Assembly (NCBI GenBank): GCA_025934775.1
Contig: JAICWO010000010.1
Coordinates: 62,001-126,000, forward strand
Reading direction: 5' to 3'
DNA length: 64,000 nucleotides
Source: Gemmatimonadaceae bacterium
GTDB lineage: Bacteria > Gemmatimonadota > Gemmatimonadetes > Gemmatimonadales > Gemmatimonadaceae
This document shows, in pieces, positions 7,546 to 16,449 of the stretch. The first letter of the stretch is position 1. Each line of letters starts with the position of its first letter. Made by a program: the position numbers and the translations under genes. The notes under the pieces are model-generated. The model did no database searches and had not been told where the DNA came from. It worked only from the letters and a program-made list of their open reading frames with translations.

Positions 7546-10209
7546 GTGAGCACCGAACGCGACCGCCTGCGGGCGGCGGACGCCGGCGCGGCGCCGTGGC
7601 GGCTCTGGGGACCGTACCTCTCGGAGCGCGCCTGGGGCACCGTGCGCGAGGACTACAGCGCCGATGGCGACGCCTGGCGCTACTTCCCGCACGACCACGC
7701 CCGGAGCCGCGCGTACCGCTGGAACGAGGACGGGCTGCTCGGCATCTGCGACGAGAGCCAGCGGCTCTGCTTCGCGCTCGCGCTCTGGAACGGCGCCGAC
7801 GCGATCCTCAAGGAGCGTCCCTTCGGCCTCACGGGGCCGGAGGGCAATCACGGCGAGGACGTCAAAGAATACTGGTTCTATCTCGATAATGTGCCGAGCC
7901 ACGCCTACATGCGCGGGCTGTACAAGTATCCTCAGGCCGCGTTCCCGTACGAACGGCTCGTGCGGGAGAACGCCGCCCGCGGGCGGGACGAGCCGGAGCT
8001 CGAGCTGCTCGACACCGGCGTGTTCGACGGCGACCGGTATTTCGACGTCGGCGTCGAGTACGCGAAGGCGAGCCCCGCCGATCTGCTCGTCCGCATCACG
8101 ATCACGAATCGCGGTCCGGCGAGCGCGCCGATCGATCTCCTGCCGACGCTCTGGTACCGCAACACCTGGTCGTGGGGGCTGAGCGGGTACCGTCCGTCGC
8201 TCTCCGTGCTGCCGGCGCCGGACGGCTCGACGCTGATCCTCGCCGAGCACGAGTCGCTCGGCCGGTATCACCTCGCCTGCGACGGCGAACCCGAGCTCCT
8301 CTTCACGGAGAACGACACCAATGCCGAGCGGCTGGACGCGGCCGCGAATGCGTCGCCGTACGTGAAGGACGCATTTCATAGTTTCCTCATCGATGGACGA
8401 GCCGCCGCCGTGAATCCGGCGCGGGAGGGCACGAAGGCGGCGGCGCTGTATCGGTTGACGCTCGAGCCGGGCGCGTCGCACGTCGTCAAGCTCCGGCTCT
8501 CCAGCACCATCGAGACGGCGGTGTCGTTCGGCCCCGAGTTCGACGCGACGTTCGCGCGCCGCATCGCCGAGGCGGACGAGTTCTACGCGCCGCTCGCGGC
8601 GGCCGAGGTGTCCGACGACGAGCGCATGGTACAGCGCCGCGCGCTCGCCGGTCTGCTGTGGAGCAAGCAGTTCTATCACTACGACGTTCGGCAGTGGCTG
8701 CGCGGCGATCCGGCGTATCCGCCGCCGCCCGAGGCGCGCTGGTTCGGGCGCAATCACATGTGGGAGCACCTGAACAACCACGACGTGATCTCGATGCCGG
8801 ACACGTGGGAGTATCCGTGGTATGCCTCGTGGGATCTGGCGTTTCACGCCGTCGCGCTGGCGATGATCGATCCCACGTTCGCCAAGGCGCAGCTCATTCT
8901 GCTGCTCCGCGAATGGTACATGCACCCCAACGGCCAGCTCCCGGCGTACGAATGGCAGTTCGGCGACGTCAATCCGCCCGTACACGCCTGGGCGGCGATG
9001 CGCGTGTACCAGATCGAGCGCCGCGCGACCGGTAAGGGCGACACGGAGTTTCTCGAGCGCATCTTTCACAAGTTGCTCATCAACTTCACCTGGTGGGTGA
9101 ACCGCAAGGACGCCGACGAGCGCAACGTGTTCCAGGGCGGCTTCCTCGGCCTGGACAATATCGGCGTGTTCAATCGCAGCGAGCCGCTGCCCGACGGCGC
9201 GCGATTGGACCAGAGCGACGGCACGAGCTGGATGGCGATGTACTGCCTGAACATGCTCGCGATCGCCCTCGAGCTGGCGCGGAACGACCGCGCCTACGAG
9301 GACGTGGCGACCAAGTTCCTCGAGCACTTCTTCTACATCGCGCACGCGCTGAACTCGCGGACTTCGCTCACGGGCGAGCAGGAAGATCTCTGGGACGAGG
9401 AAGACCAGTTCTACTACGATCTCCTGCGGCAGGCGGACGGCACGCTCGAGTTCATTCGCGTGCGCTCGATGGTGGGCCTCATCCCGCTCCTCGCGGTCGA
9501 GACGCTCGATGCCGATCTGCTCCAGCGGCTGCCGGGGTTCCGCGAGCGGCTCGAATGGTTTCTCGAGCATCGCGCGGATCTCGTCGGTGACGCGGCGTCG
9601 GTCACGCGCGCGGGCGCCGAGGACCGCCGGCTCTTTGCCGTCGTCAGCGAGGCGCGGCTGCGTTCGATTCTGCGGCGCATGCTCGACGAGACGGAGTTCC
9701 TCTCTCCGCACGGATTGCGATCCGTGTCGCGGTGGCACCGCGAGCATCCATTTCAGCTTCGGCTCGACGGCCGCGTGCTCGGCGAGGTTCACTACGTGCC
9801 CGGCGAGTCGCACAGCGGATTGTTCGGCGGCAACTCGAATTGGCGCGGCCCGGTGTGGTTCCCGCTCAATTATCTCATCATCGAGGCGTTACAGAAGTTT
9901 GATTGGTATTACGGCTCGACGTTTCGCGTGGAGCATCCCGTCGGCTCGGGGCAGATGCTCACGCTGTGGGAGGTGTCGGTCGAGCTTTCGCGGCGGCTCA
10001 TCGGGCTGTTCGTGCTCCACGACGGACGCCGCGCGATCTGGGGCGAGGCACCGCGCTTCACGAGTGATGCGTCGTGGCGCGATCTGCTCCAGTATCACGA
10101 GTATTTTCATGGCGACACGGGCGCCGGGCTGGGCGCGACGCATCAGACCGGATGGACGGCGTTGGTGGCGAAGCTCATCCAGCAGAGCGGCGTGCCGGCG
10201 GTGCGGTGA
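7546..10209 (+). CDS. GH63-like glucosidase (MGH1-type)
   Basis: An 887-residue protein without a signal peptide. The first 370 residues form a beta-sandwich-like region; the rest is an (alpha/alpha)6-barrel glycosidase domain. Diagnostic stretches are PDTWEYPWYASWDLAFH (about 418-434), LPAYEWQFGDVNPP (about 465-478) and RGPVWFPLNYLIIEA (about 767-781), which match the glucosidase/mannosylglycerate hydrolase-like group near GH63. The Asp of SWD and a Glu in the C-terminal half are the likely acid/base pair. The start is a GTG 13 bp after the preceding stop. No transporter or other sugar gene is nearby, so the substrate (an alpha-glucoside or glucosylglycerate) is a guess. Confidence 0.85.
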   Translation: MSTERDRLRAADAGAAPWRLWGPYLSERAWGTVREDYSADGDAWRYFPHDHARSRAYRWNEDGLLGICDESQRLCFALALWNGADAILKERPFGLTGPEGNHGEDVKEYWFYLDNVPSHAYMRGLYKYPQAAFPYERLVRENAARGRDEPELELLDTGVFDGDRYFDVGVEYAKASPADLLVRITITNRGPASAPIDLLPTLWYRNTWSWGLSGYRPSLSVLPAPDGSTLILAEHESLGRYHLACDGEPELLFTENDTNAERLDAAANASPYVKDAFHSFLIDGRAAAVNPAREGTKAAALYRLTLEPGASHVVKLRLSSTIETAVSFGPEFDATFARRIAEADEFYAPLAAAEVSDDERMVQRRALAGLLWSKQFYHYDVRQWLRGDPAYPPPPEARWFGRNHMWEHLNNHDVISMPDTWEYPWYASWDLAFHAVALAMIDPTFAKAQLILLLREWYMHPNGQLPAYEWQFGDVNPPVHAWAAMRVYQIERRATGKGDTEFLERIFHKLLINFTWWVNRKDADERNVFQGGFLGLDNIGVFNRSEPLPDGARLDQSDGTSWMAMYCLNMLAIALELARNDRAYEDVATKFLEHFFYIAHALNSRTSLTGEQEDLWDEEDQFYYDLLRQADGTLEFIRVRSMVGLIPLLAVETLDADLLQRLPGFRERLEWFLEHRADLVGDAASVTRAGAEDRRLFAVVSEARLRSILRRMLDETEFLSPHGLRSVSRWHREHPFQLRLDGRVLGEVHYVPGESHSGLFGGNSNWRGPVWFPLNYLIIEALQKFDWYYGSTFRVEHPVGSGQMLTLWEVSVELSRRLIGLFVLHDGRRAIWGEAPRFTSDASWRDLLQYHEYFHGDTGAGLGATHQTGWTALVAKLIQQSGVPAVR

Positions 10210-10272
10210 GCGCGTTGACACCGCCGCTCGCCGTGCGATACTCATAACCAGTCCCCCGCACCGAGTCTCGCC

Positions 10273-10767
10273 ATGCCGAGCTCCACGATCCGCATCACCG
10301 TCAACGGCGCAGCGCACGACATCGACGCCGCGCCGGACACGCCGCTGCTCTACGTCCTGCGCGACGACCTCGGCCTCACCGGGCCCAAGTTCGGGTGCGG
10401 ACTCGGTCAGTGCGGCGCGTGCATGGTGCACATCGACGGTGCGGCGGTGCACTCGTGCCGCACGCCGCTCTCCGCGGCGGCGCGGGGGCCCATCACCACG
10501 ATCGAGGGGCTCGGCACGCCGGAGAAGCCGCACCCGGTACAGCAGGCGTTCATCGATGAGCAGGCGGCGCAGTGCGGCTACTGCATGAACGGAATGATCA
10601 TGTCCGCCGCGGCGCTGCTCGCGAAGACCAAGAGCCCCACGCGCCAACAGATTCGGTCGACGCTCAACGGGAATCTCTGTCGCTGTGGGACGCACATGCG
10701 GATCGTCCGCGCCGTCGAGCGCGCGGCTTCGCTCGGCGCGTCGCAATCGGGAGGCAGCGATGAGTAG
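10273..10767 (+). CDS. iorA: [2Fe-2S] subunit of an isoquinoline 1-oxidoreductase-type molybdenum hydroxylase
   Basis: A 164-residue small subunit that passes electrons from the molybdenum centre. The plant-type cluster ligands are C42, C47, C50 and C62 (FGCGLGQCGAC...C). The second cluster ligands are C101, C104, C136 and C138 (QCGYCMNG and NLCRCGTH). The order and spacing are those of the xanthine oxidase family two-subunit enzymes. Its stop overlaps the start of the large subunit by 8 bp, so translation is coupled. No FAD subunit is present, as expected for the IorAB type, which hands electrons to a cytochrome or quinone rather than NAD. Confidence 0.93.
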   Translation: MPSSTIRITVNGAAHDIDAAPDTPLLYVLRDDLGLTGPKFGCGLGQCGACMVHIDGAAVHSCRTPLSAAARGPITTIEGLGTPEKPHPVQQAFIDEQAAQCGYCMNGMIMSAAALLAKTKSPTRQQIRSTLNGNLCRCGTHMRIVRAVERAASLGASQSGGSDE

Positions 10768-12949
10768 CACGACCACGCGGCGCGACTTCCTCAAGCGCAC
10801 GGGCGTGCTCGTGGTCGGCTTCTCGTTGGGGCTGCACTCGCGGGCCGACGCGGCGGTCTTCGAGACTGGCGCCGCACCCGCGGCGAATCAGCTCGACTCG
10901 TGGCTCGCGATCAACGCCGATGGCACGATCACGGTGTACAGCGGGAAGGTGGAGCTGGGCACCGGCGTGTCGACCGCGTTGCGGCAGATCGTCGCCGAGG
11001 AGCTGGACGCCCCGTTCGAGAAGATCGCGTGGGTGCAGGGCGACAGCGATCGCACGGTCGACCAGGGCTCGACGGTTGGCAGCCAGACGATCAAACGCGG
11101 CGGCGCGCAGCTCCGCATGGCGGCGGCGACCGCGCGTGCCGCACTCCTCGAGCTCGCCGCGCCCAAGCTCGGCGCGGCGCCAGGCTCACTGGAGGTCGCG
11201 AGCGGCGTCGTTCGGGTCCACGGCGATCCGTCGCGCCACATCTCGTTCGCCGAGCTCCTCGGCGGCAAGCGCTTTGAGAGAACTGTAAACAGCGCGGCCG
11301 TGCCGAAGGCGACGACCGCGTACACGATCGTCGGGAAACCGGTGCACCGGGTGGAGCTTCCGGCAAAGATGACCGGCCGCCATACCTACGTGCAGGATGT
11401 GAAGGTCGATGGGATGCTGCACGCGCGCGTGGTGCGGCCGGCGAGCATCGGGGCCAAGCTGCTGAGCGTGGATGACAGTGCATTGGGTGCGATTCCAGGC
11501 GCCCGCGTCATCCGGAAGGCGGACTTCCTCGCGGTGGTCGCGCCCAGGGAGTACGACGCGATTCGCGCCGCGGCGGCGATCAAGCCGGCGTGGAGCGAGT
11601 CGGCGACGCTCCCACCGATGGACGAGCTGAAGCAAACGCTCATGAGCATTCCGTCAACCGAGCGCGGCGTCGCGTCCGACGGCACGAGCGGCGCCGGACG
11701 GGTGGCGAAGCGGCTCGCCGCGACGTACAAGTGGCCATTCCAGATGCACGCGTCGATCGGGCCGTCGTGCGGCGTCGCGGACGTGCGGAACGGCAAGGCG
11801 ACGGTCTGGTCGTCGACGCAGGGCTCGCACACGCTCAAGAGCGCGATCGCGCACCTGCTCGGCATGCAGCCCGACGACGTCCACGTCATCTGGATCGAGG
11901 GCTCCGGCTGCTACGGGCACAACGGGTCGGACGACGCGGCGGCTGATGCGGCGGTGATCTCGCGCGAAGTCGGCGCGCCGGTGCGCGTGCAATGGTCGCG
12001 CGCCGACGAGCACGGCTGGGAGCCGAAAGGCGCCGCGATGGTCATGCAGGTCGCCGCCGGGATCGACGCGAGCGGCAAAATCGCCGACTGGGATTACCAG
12101 GTGTGGACGCCGACGCACTCCAGCCGGCCCGGCGCGCAGCCCGGCGGCGAAGCGAACTTCATCGCCGCGCGGCTGATGGGCATGGTGCCGAGCTCGCGCG
12201 GCTCACTCGGCGGCGAGCGCAACGCGGCGCACACGTATTCGGTGCCGGCCATGAAGGTGCGCGCGCATCTGCTCGAGCGGGCACCGCTTCGTACGTCATC
12301 GCTCCGCGGACTCGGCTCGCCGCAGAACACGTTCGCCAACGAGTCGTTCATGGACGAGTTGGCGCAGCTCGCCGGCGTCGATCCAATCGAATTCCGATTG
12401 CGGCACCTGTCCGACCCGCGAGCCGTTGCGGCGATCAACGCCGTTGCACGCCTCGCGAAATGGACGCCGCGCGTGAGCGGCTCGTCGCGCGCTCCGTCGA
12501 ACGGTGTGGCGCGCGGTCGCGGCATGGCCTTCGTGCGCTACGAGGGGACGGAAGCGTCCGTCGCGGCCATCGTCGACGTCGAGGTCGATCAGGCGCAGCA
12601 TCGCGTGCGCGTGACGCACGCCTACGTCGCGCACGACTGCGGATTGATCGTGAATCCCGACGGGTTGAAGAATCAGATTGAAGGCAACGTGATTCAGGCG
12701 GCGTCGCGCGCGCTGAACGAAGCGGTGCAGTTCGACCGCTCGCGCGTGACGAGCCTCGACTGGCGCGGATATCCGATTCTGCGCTTCGCCGATGCACCGG
12801 ACGCGGTCGACGTCGTGCTGATCGATCATCCGGAGCTGCCGTCGGTCGGCGCCGGCGAAGCGTCGACGTCGCCGATTCCGGCGGCGATTGCGAACGCGAT
12901 CTTCGACGCGACGGGCGTGCGACTGCGCGACGTGCCGTTGCGCGTCTAA
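10760..12949 (+). CDS. iorB: Molybdopterin-binding large subunit, isoquinoline 1-oxidoreductase beta type
   Basis: A 729-residue periplasmic molybdenum hydroxylase subunit. The N-terminus has a twin-arginine export signal (TTRRDFLKRTGVLVVGFSLG), which the small subunit lacks, so the pair is probably exported as a folded complex. The segments GSQTIKRGGAQLR, LRTSSLRGLGSPQN and the C-terminal GAGEASTSPIPAAI with the active-site glutamate are those of the IorB/aldehyde oxidase family. The open frame starts further upstream, but the ATG at 10760 begins the Tat signal. The substrate could be an N-heterocycle or an aldehyde; nothing nearby decides this. Confidence 0.92.
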   Translation: MSSTTTRRDFLKRTGVLVVGFSLGLHSRADAAVFETGAAPAANQLDSWLAINADGTITVYSGKVELGTGVSTALRQIVAEELDAPFEKIAWVQGDSDRTVDQGSTVGSQTIKRGGAQLRMAAATARAALLELAAPKLGAAPGSLEVASGVVRVHGDPSRHISFAELLGGKRFERTVNSAAVPKATTAYTIVGKPVHRVELPAKMTGRHTYVQDVKVDGMLHARVVRPASIGAKLLSVDDSALGAIPGARVIRKADFLAVVAPREYDAIRAAAAIKPAWSESATLPPMDELKQTLMSIPSTERGVASDGTSGAGRVAKRLAATYKWPFQMHASIGPSCGVADVRNGKATVWSSTQGSHTLKSAIAHLLGMQPDDVHVIWIEGSGCYGHNGSDDAAADAAVISREVGAPVRVQWSRADEHGWEPKGAAMVMQVAAGIDASGKIADWDYQVWTPTHSSRPGAQPGGEANFIAARLMGMVPSSRGSLGGERNAAHTYSVPAMKVRAHLLERAPLRTSSLRGLGSPQNTFANESFMDELAQLAGVDPIEFRLRHLSDPRAVAAINAVARLAKWTPRVSGSSRAPSNGVARGRGMAFVRYEGTEASVAAIVDVEVDQAQHRVRVTHAYVAHDCGLIVNPDGLKNQIEGNVIQAASRALNEAVQFDRSRVTSLDWRGYPILRFADAPDAVDVVLIDHPELPSVGAGEASTSPIPAAIANAIFDATGVRLRDVPLRV

Positions 12950-12961
12950 CTCGCCGCCGAA

Positions 12962-13405
12962 TTACGGAAACTGCACCGTCGCGGTGTCGATCAGCGCGCG
13001 CGTCTCCTGCATGCCGGCGACCGACTGATCCGTGATGAAGACGTGCACCGATCCTGCCGGGCGATTCGGCACAGCGCCCTGGACGAAGATGAAGCCAGGC
13101 GCGGGGCAGGGGACCGGCGGCAACGGCGCGCGGCTGAGCGTGACGACGAGCGTGTCGTTGCGGGCGCCCGCCTGCACGGTCGTTGACGCGCACGCGGTCG
13201 GCTCGACGACGTTGAAGTAGAGCGTGTCCGCGCGTGGAACGATCGTCGGGATGCCCGGCGGCGCCGCATTCAGATAGCGCACGCTGTCGCTGACGGCGAC
13301 CTGGGGAAATTCAGACGCAACCGGGATCGTGAATACCGGCGCGGTCGTATCGCCGCCGCACGCAACGAGTACCAGCATCGAGAAGACGAAAATTCGCCGC
13401 ACCAT
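12962..13405 (-). CDS. Putative lipoprotein, unknown function
   Basis: A 147-residue protein starting at the ATG at 13405, giving the lipoprotein signal MVRRIFVFSMLVLVACGGD with C16 as the lipidated residue. An in-frame start at 13453 would add 16 residues ahead of the signal. The mature part is Pro/Val/Thr-rich with no recognised domain and three cysteines. It converges on iorB with 12 bp between the stops. The ACGGDTTAP junction is typical of short lipoproteins in this genome. Confidence 0.6.
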   Translation of the reverse strand: MVRRIFVFSMLVLVACGGDTTAPVFTIPVASEFPQVAVSDSVRYLNAAPPGIPTIVPRADTLYFNVVEPTACASTTVQAGARNDTLVVTLSRAPLPPVPCPAPGFIFVQGAVPNRPAGSVHVFITDQSVAGMQETRALIDTATVQFP

Positions 13406-13548
13406 TCCTCCGCTCACGAGCCGAACCGCTGTCGCGAACCGCTGGTCACGCATCGTGGCGATCCGCCAACGGCTGGCTGATACTTGACACGTGCACTAAT
13501 CTGTAGCCCGGTCACACTCGTTCACGCAAACCGAGTCGAGGAGAGTGC

Positions 13549-14517
13549 ATGTCATCGCTGCGTCTGCTCCTAGCAAGCTGCTCCGCCGCCGCGCTGTTGT
13601 CCGCCTGTCATCGCCAAATGCCCCCGGACGAGCACATGGCGCACATGGCCGCGGGGGATATGGCGGCCGCGCCGGCCGCGATCAGCGCTCAACAAGGCGA
13701 CCTCTCGCTGCCGCCGAGCGCCGCGCACTCCGCCGCGCGTCTGGCCGCGAGCCCGCGCCACGGTGAGTGGGTCACGGTGCCGTGGGAGCCGGGCTCCAAG
13801 GATTCTCTCATGGCGTGGATCGTCTACCCGTCCACGAGCAACGCGCACACGCCGGTGGTCGTGGTGGTTCACGAGATCTTCGGGCTCTCGACCTGGGTGC
13901 GGAGCGTGGCGGACCAGCTCGCGTCGCAAGGCTTCATCGCGATCGCGCCCGACTTGCTCTCACGCGTGCGCGGCGGCGCGACGACCGACTCGCTGCCATA
14001 CTCCGACGCGACGCGTCTCATTCGCGGCGTCGACGCGGCGGAGAAGAATCGCGGCATCACCGCGGCCGCGCGCTACGCGATGTCGCAGCCTTCCGCGGCA
14101 CAGAAGTACGCGGTGATCGGTTTCTGCTGGGGCGGATCGACCACGTGGGGCTACGTGATCAACGGCGGACTCCCCGGCTTCTCCGGCGGCGTCGCGTTCT
14201 ACGGGTTGCCGTACATGAACGGTGCCGTGCCGAGCGCCGACTCGCTCGCCAAGATCAAGACGCCGATCATGCTCCTGAGCGGCGCGAAGGACGCTCGCAT
14301 CGGCGCCGCGATGCCGGCCGTCGACTCGGCGATGAAGGCGGAGGGGAAGTGGTACTATGGGCACAACTACCCGGGCGCGATCCACGGCTTCATGCGGGCG
14401 CAGGACGATCCCAAGGCGCAGCGCGACGAAGCCGAGGAGCAGGCTAACCTCGCGGCGGCGAAGGACGCGTGGCCGAGGACAATAGAGTTTTTGAAGAAGA
14501 ATCTTGGGATGAAGTAG
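13549..14517 (+). CDS. Dienelactone hydrolase family lipoprotein
   Basis: A 322-residue alpha/beta hydrolase with a lipoprotein signal (lipobox LLSAC, C20). After a Met/His-rich linker (HMAHMAAGDM, 29-38) the DLH domain begins near residue 75. The catalytic triad reads C193 in GFCWGGS, D248 in SGAKDARIG and H279 in AIHGFM; the Cys nucleophile is the mark of dienelactone hydrolases rather than ordinary esterases. Being anchored outside the cytoplasm argues against a role in chloroaromatic breakdown and for a general extracytoplasmic carboxylic ester or lactone hydrolase. The His/Met-rich linker could bind a metal, which is inference. Confidence 0.87.
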   Translation: MSSLRLLLASCSAAALLSACHRQMPPDEHMAHMAAGDMAAAPAAISAQQGDLSLPPSAAHSAARLAASPRHGEWVTVPWEPGSKDSLMAWIVYPSTSNAHTPVVVVVHEIFGLSTWVRSVADQLASQGFIAIAPDLLSRVRGGATTDSLPYSDATRLIRGVDAAEKNRGITAAARYAMSQPSAAQKYAVIGFCWGGSTTWGYVINGGLPGFSGGVAFYGLPYMNGAVPSADSLAKIKTPIMLLSGAKDARIGAAMPAVDSAMKAEGKWYYGHNYPGAIHGFMRAQDDPKAQRDEAEEQANLAAAKDAWPRTIEFLKKNLGMK

Positions 14518-14530
14518 GGCGGCGGGTCAG

Positions 14531-14652
14531 GCGCCGGTCGCTGTCGTTGTGCGTTTTCCGTCTTCCGTTCTCCGTTGCACCGTGGGATCACTGTGGCCGA
14601 CGCAAGATCGGAGAACGCACAACAGAAGACGGAAGACGACAGCGACCAGCGC
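14531..14652. repeat. Long imperfect palindrome between two convergent genes
   Basis: The outer arms, 14531-14547 and 14636-14652, are complementary over 17 bp with one mismatch (GCGCCGGTCGCTGTCGT against its partner). Inside, the left arm holds words such as TTCCGTCTTCCGTTCTCCG (14556-14574) and the right arm the complement of TTCCGTCTTC and GTGCGTTCTCCG in a different order. It fills the whole gap between the dienelactone hydrolase and haemoglobin stops and may act as a two-way terminator. No coding capacity is seen. Confidence 0.7.
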
Positions 14653-14658
14653 TCGTGA

Positions 14659-15048
14659 CTACTCCGGTTCTGCCGTATTCCGCATATGATCCGCCAGCGC
14701 GTGTAACTTCTCCCTCAAGAACCCTCTCAGCTCCTCCGGCATCTCCTGCTCGCCGAGCGCGCGGTCCATGCACCAGAGCCACTCGTCGCGCTCGCGCGCG
14801 CCGATCGCGAATGGCAAGTGCCGCGCGCGCAGCCGGGGATGCCCGCGCTGTTCGACGTACGCCTGCGGCCCGCCGGTCCACATCATCAAATACAGATGCA
14901 GCTTGTCGCGCGATGCCTTGAGGCTCGCGGCGTGCAGCGCACGCACGTGCACCGCCTCGGGTGCCGTGTCCATCAAATCATAAAATCGGTCGACGAGCCG
15001 GCGAACGCCCGTCTCGCCGCCGAGGATCTCGAACGGTGTAGTCATCAA
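14659..15048 (-). CDS. Group II truncated haemoglobin
   Basis: A 129-residue globin of the trHbO type, used in other bacteria for oxygen or NO/peroxide chemistry at haem. Residues that can be placed are Tyr B10 (Y23 in RFYDLMD), the proximal His F8 (H77 in RARHLPF) and Trp G8 (W90 in RDEWLWCM), the last being the group II/III signature. Two adjacent ATG codons can serve as start. The gene is boxed in by repeat-rich spacers on both sides (14531-14652 and 15052-15239). No reductase partner is adjacent. Confidence 0.92.
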   Translation of the reverse strand: MMTTPFEILGGETGVRRLVDRFYDLMDTAPEAVHVRALHAASLKASRDKLHLYLMMWTGGPQAYVEQRGHPRLRARHLPFAIGARERDEWLWCMDRALGEQEMPEELRGFLREKLHALADHMRNTAEPE

Positions 15049-15051
15049 ACG

Positions 15052-15182
15052 CTGGAGGCTGGGGCTGGAGGCTGGAGGCTGAAGAGAGTGGAGAGTGGAG
15101 CGTGGAGAGTGGCGACTCGTAGTGCGCTTCCTCGCCGTCAGCAGTTGCCAACCTCCAACCTCCAGCCTCCAACCTCCTCTCC
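15052..15182. repeat. Complementary purine and pyrimidine blocks in the spacer upstream of the haemoglobin gene
   Basis: From 15056 to about 15111 the plus strand is nearly all purine with T, made of GGCTGGAGG-type and GAGAGTGGAGAG-type units. From 15147 to 15182 it holds the complements, CCAACCTCCAGCCTCC and CTCCTCTCCACTC. The unit order is A-B then A'-B', not nested, so either pair could form a hairpin but not both. Confidence 0.7.
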
Positions 15183-15183
15183 A

Positions 15184-15239
15184 CTCTCTACTCTCTACTC
15201 TCTACTCTCTACTCTCTACTCTCTACTCTCTACTCTCTA
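15184..15239. repeat. Heptanucleotide tandem repeat, eight perfect copies
   Basis: CTCTCTA is repeated eight times without error (56 bp), then CTCTCCC follows. It ends 10 bp from the stop of the MoeB-like gene, so it is transcribed at the 3' end of that gene as TAGAGAG units, each with a stop codon in one frame. Seven-base periods slip easily in replication. Confidence 0.9.
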
Positions 15240-15249
15240 CTCTCCCCTC

Positions 15250-16386
15250 TCAATACTGCGGCACATCCGGATCCACGTCTTCGCTCCAGCGCAGGATCCC
15301 GCCCGCGAGATTGAACACGCGGAACCCCGCCACGCGGAGCTGCCGGGCGGCGTCGGCGCTGCGCTTTCCGGAGCGGCAGTAGACCACGATCTCGCGCGTG
15401 CGGTCGAGCGATGACATCGCGGCGGGGAGGGTGCCGAGGGGAATCAGCTCCGCGCCGTCGATGCGCGCGATCTGCCACTCGTACGGCTCGCGCACGTCGA
15501 GGAGCGTGAAGTCGTCGCGGGTCGCGCGCATCTCCGCGAGCTCTTTCGGCGTCACGTCGCCCGGCTCGCGCGTGTGCTCGGGAGTCACCCCGGGCACGCC
15601 GCAGTATGCGTCGTAGTCGATCAGCGACGTGATCTCGCGCGTGCCGCACGCAGGGCACTCCGGATCGCGGGACACCTGCACCGTGTGAAAGCGCATCTGC
15701 ATCGCGTCGATCAGGAGCAGACGACCCACGAGCGGCTCGCCGGCGCCGAGGATGAGCTTGAGCGTCTCCGTTGCCTGAATCGTTCCCACCAGCCCGGGCA
15801 GTACGCCCAGCACGCCTCCCTCCGCGCAGCTCGGCACGAGCTCGGGCGGCGGCGGGGAGGGAAAGAGGCAGCGATAGCACGGGCCGTCCGCGGTGGCGAA
15901 GACGGAGGCCTGCCCCTCGAATCGAAAGATGGAGCCGTAGACGTTTGGCTTGCCGAGCATCACGCACGCGTCGTTCGTGAGATAGCGCGTCGCGAAGTTG
16001 TCGGTTCCGTCGACGATGATGTCGTACGTCGCCATGATGTCGAGCGCGTTCGCGGACGTGAGCCGCGTCTCGTAGGTCTCGACGTTGACGTGCGGATTCA
16101 TGTCGGCGATGCGGTCGCGCGCCGACTCGAGCTTTGGCCGCCCGACTTGCGACGTCCCGTGCAGGACCTGGCGTTGGAGATTCGTCATGTCGACGACGTC
16201 GAAGTCGACGAGACCGAGCGTCCCGACGCCGGCCGCGGCGAGGTACAACGCGGCCGGCGAGCCGAGCCCGCCGGCGCCCACGAGCAGCACGCGCGCGGCT
16301 TTGATCCGCTCCTGCCCGGCGAGCGCGACGTCGGGCAGGATCAGGTGGCGGCTGTACCGGAGGAGCTCATCGCGGGTGAGCGGCAT
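15250..16386 (-). CDS. moeB: MoeB-type adenylyltransferase fused to rhodanese (MoeZ/MOCS3 architecture)
   Basis: A 378-residue E1-like enzyme that adenylates the C-terminal glycine of a sulfur-carrier protein and then supplies sulfur. The ThiF/MoeB domain has the nucleotide loop GAGGLGSPAALYL (38-50), DFDVVDMTNLQRQ (61-73), zinc cysteines C170/C173 and C244/C247, and the conserved cysteine C187 in SCAEGG. Residues 285-378 are a rhodanese with active-site C337 in VVYCRSGKRS. It may serve molybdopterin, thiamine or cysteine synthesis; the iorAB molybdenum enzyme 2.3 kb away is a possible client but is not in the operon. Confidence 0.92.
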   Translation of the reverse strand: MPLTRDELLRYSRHLILPDVALAGQERIKAARVLLVGAGGLGSPAALYLAAAGVGTLGLVDFDVVDMTNLQRQVLHGTSQVGRPKLESARDRIADMNPHVNVETYETRLTSANALDIMATYDIIVDGTDNFATRYLTNDACVMLGKPNVYGSIFRFEGQASVFATADGPCYRCLFPSPPPPELVPSCAEGGVLGVLPGLVGTIQATETLKLILGAGEPLVGRLLLIDAMQMRFHTVQVSRDPECPACGTREITSLIDYDAYCGVPGVTPEHTREPGDVTPKELAEMRATRDDFTLLDVREPYEWQIARIDGAELIPLGTLPAAMSSLDRTREIVVYCRSGKRSADAARQLRVAGFRVFNLAGGILRWSEDVDPDVPQY

Positions 16387-16449
16387 GCTTAAATGTAGTG
16401 CGCCTCACACACGCGATGGGTCATCCCCAGGGAGCAGCGCGCCTCGTCG

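Noticed and set aside
7489-9813. 774-residue open frame on the minus strand
   Set aside because: It is the antisense of the GH63-like gene; composition is Arg/Glu/Ala-rich with no domain, an effect of high GC.
15184-15239. Possible CRISPR array
   Set aside because: The repeats are 7 bp without spacers, a simple tandem repeat.
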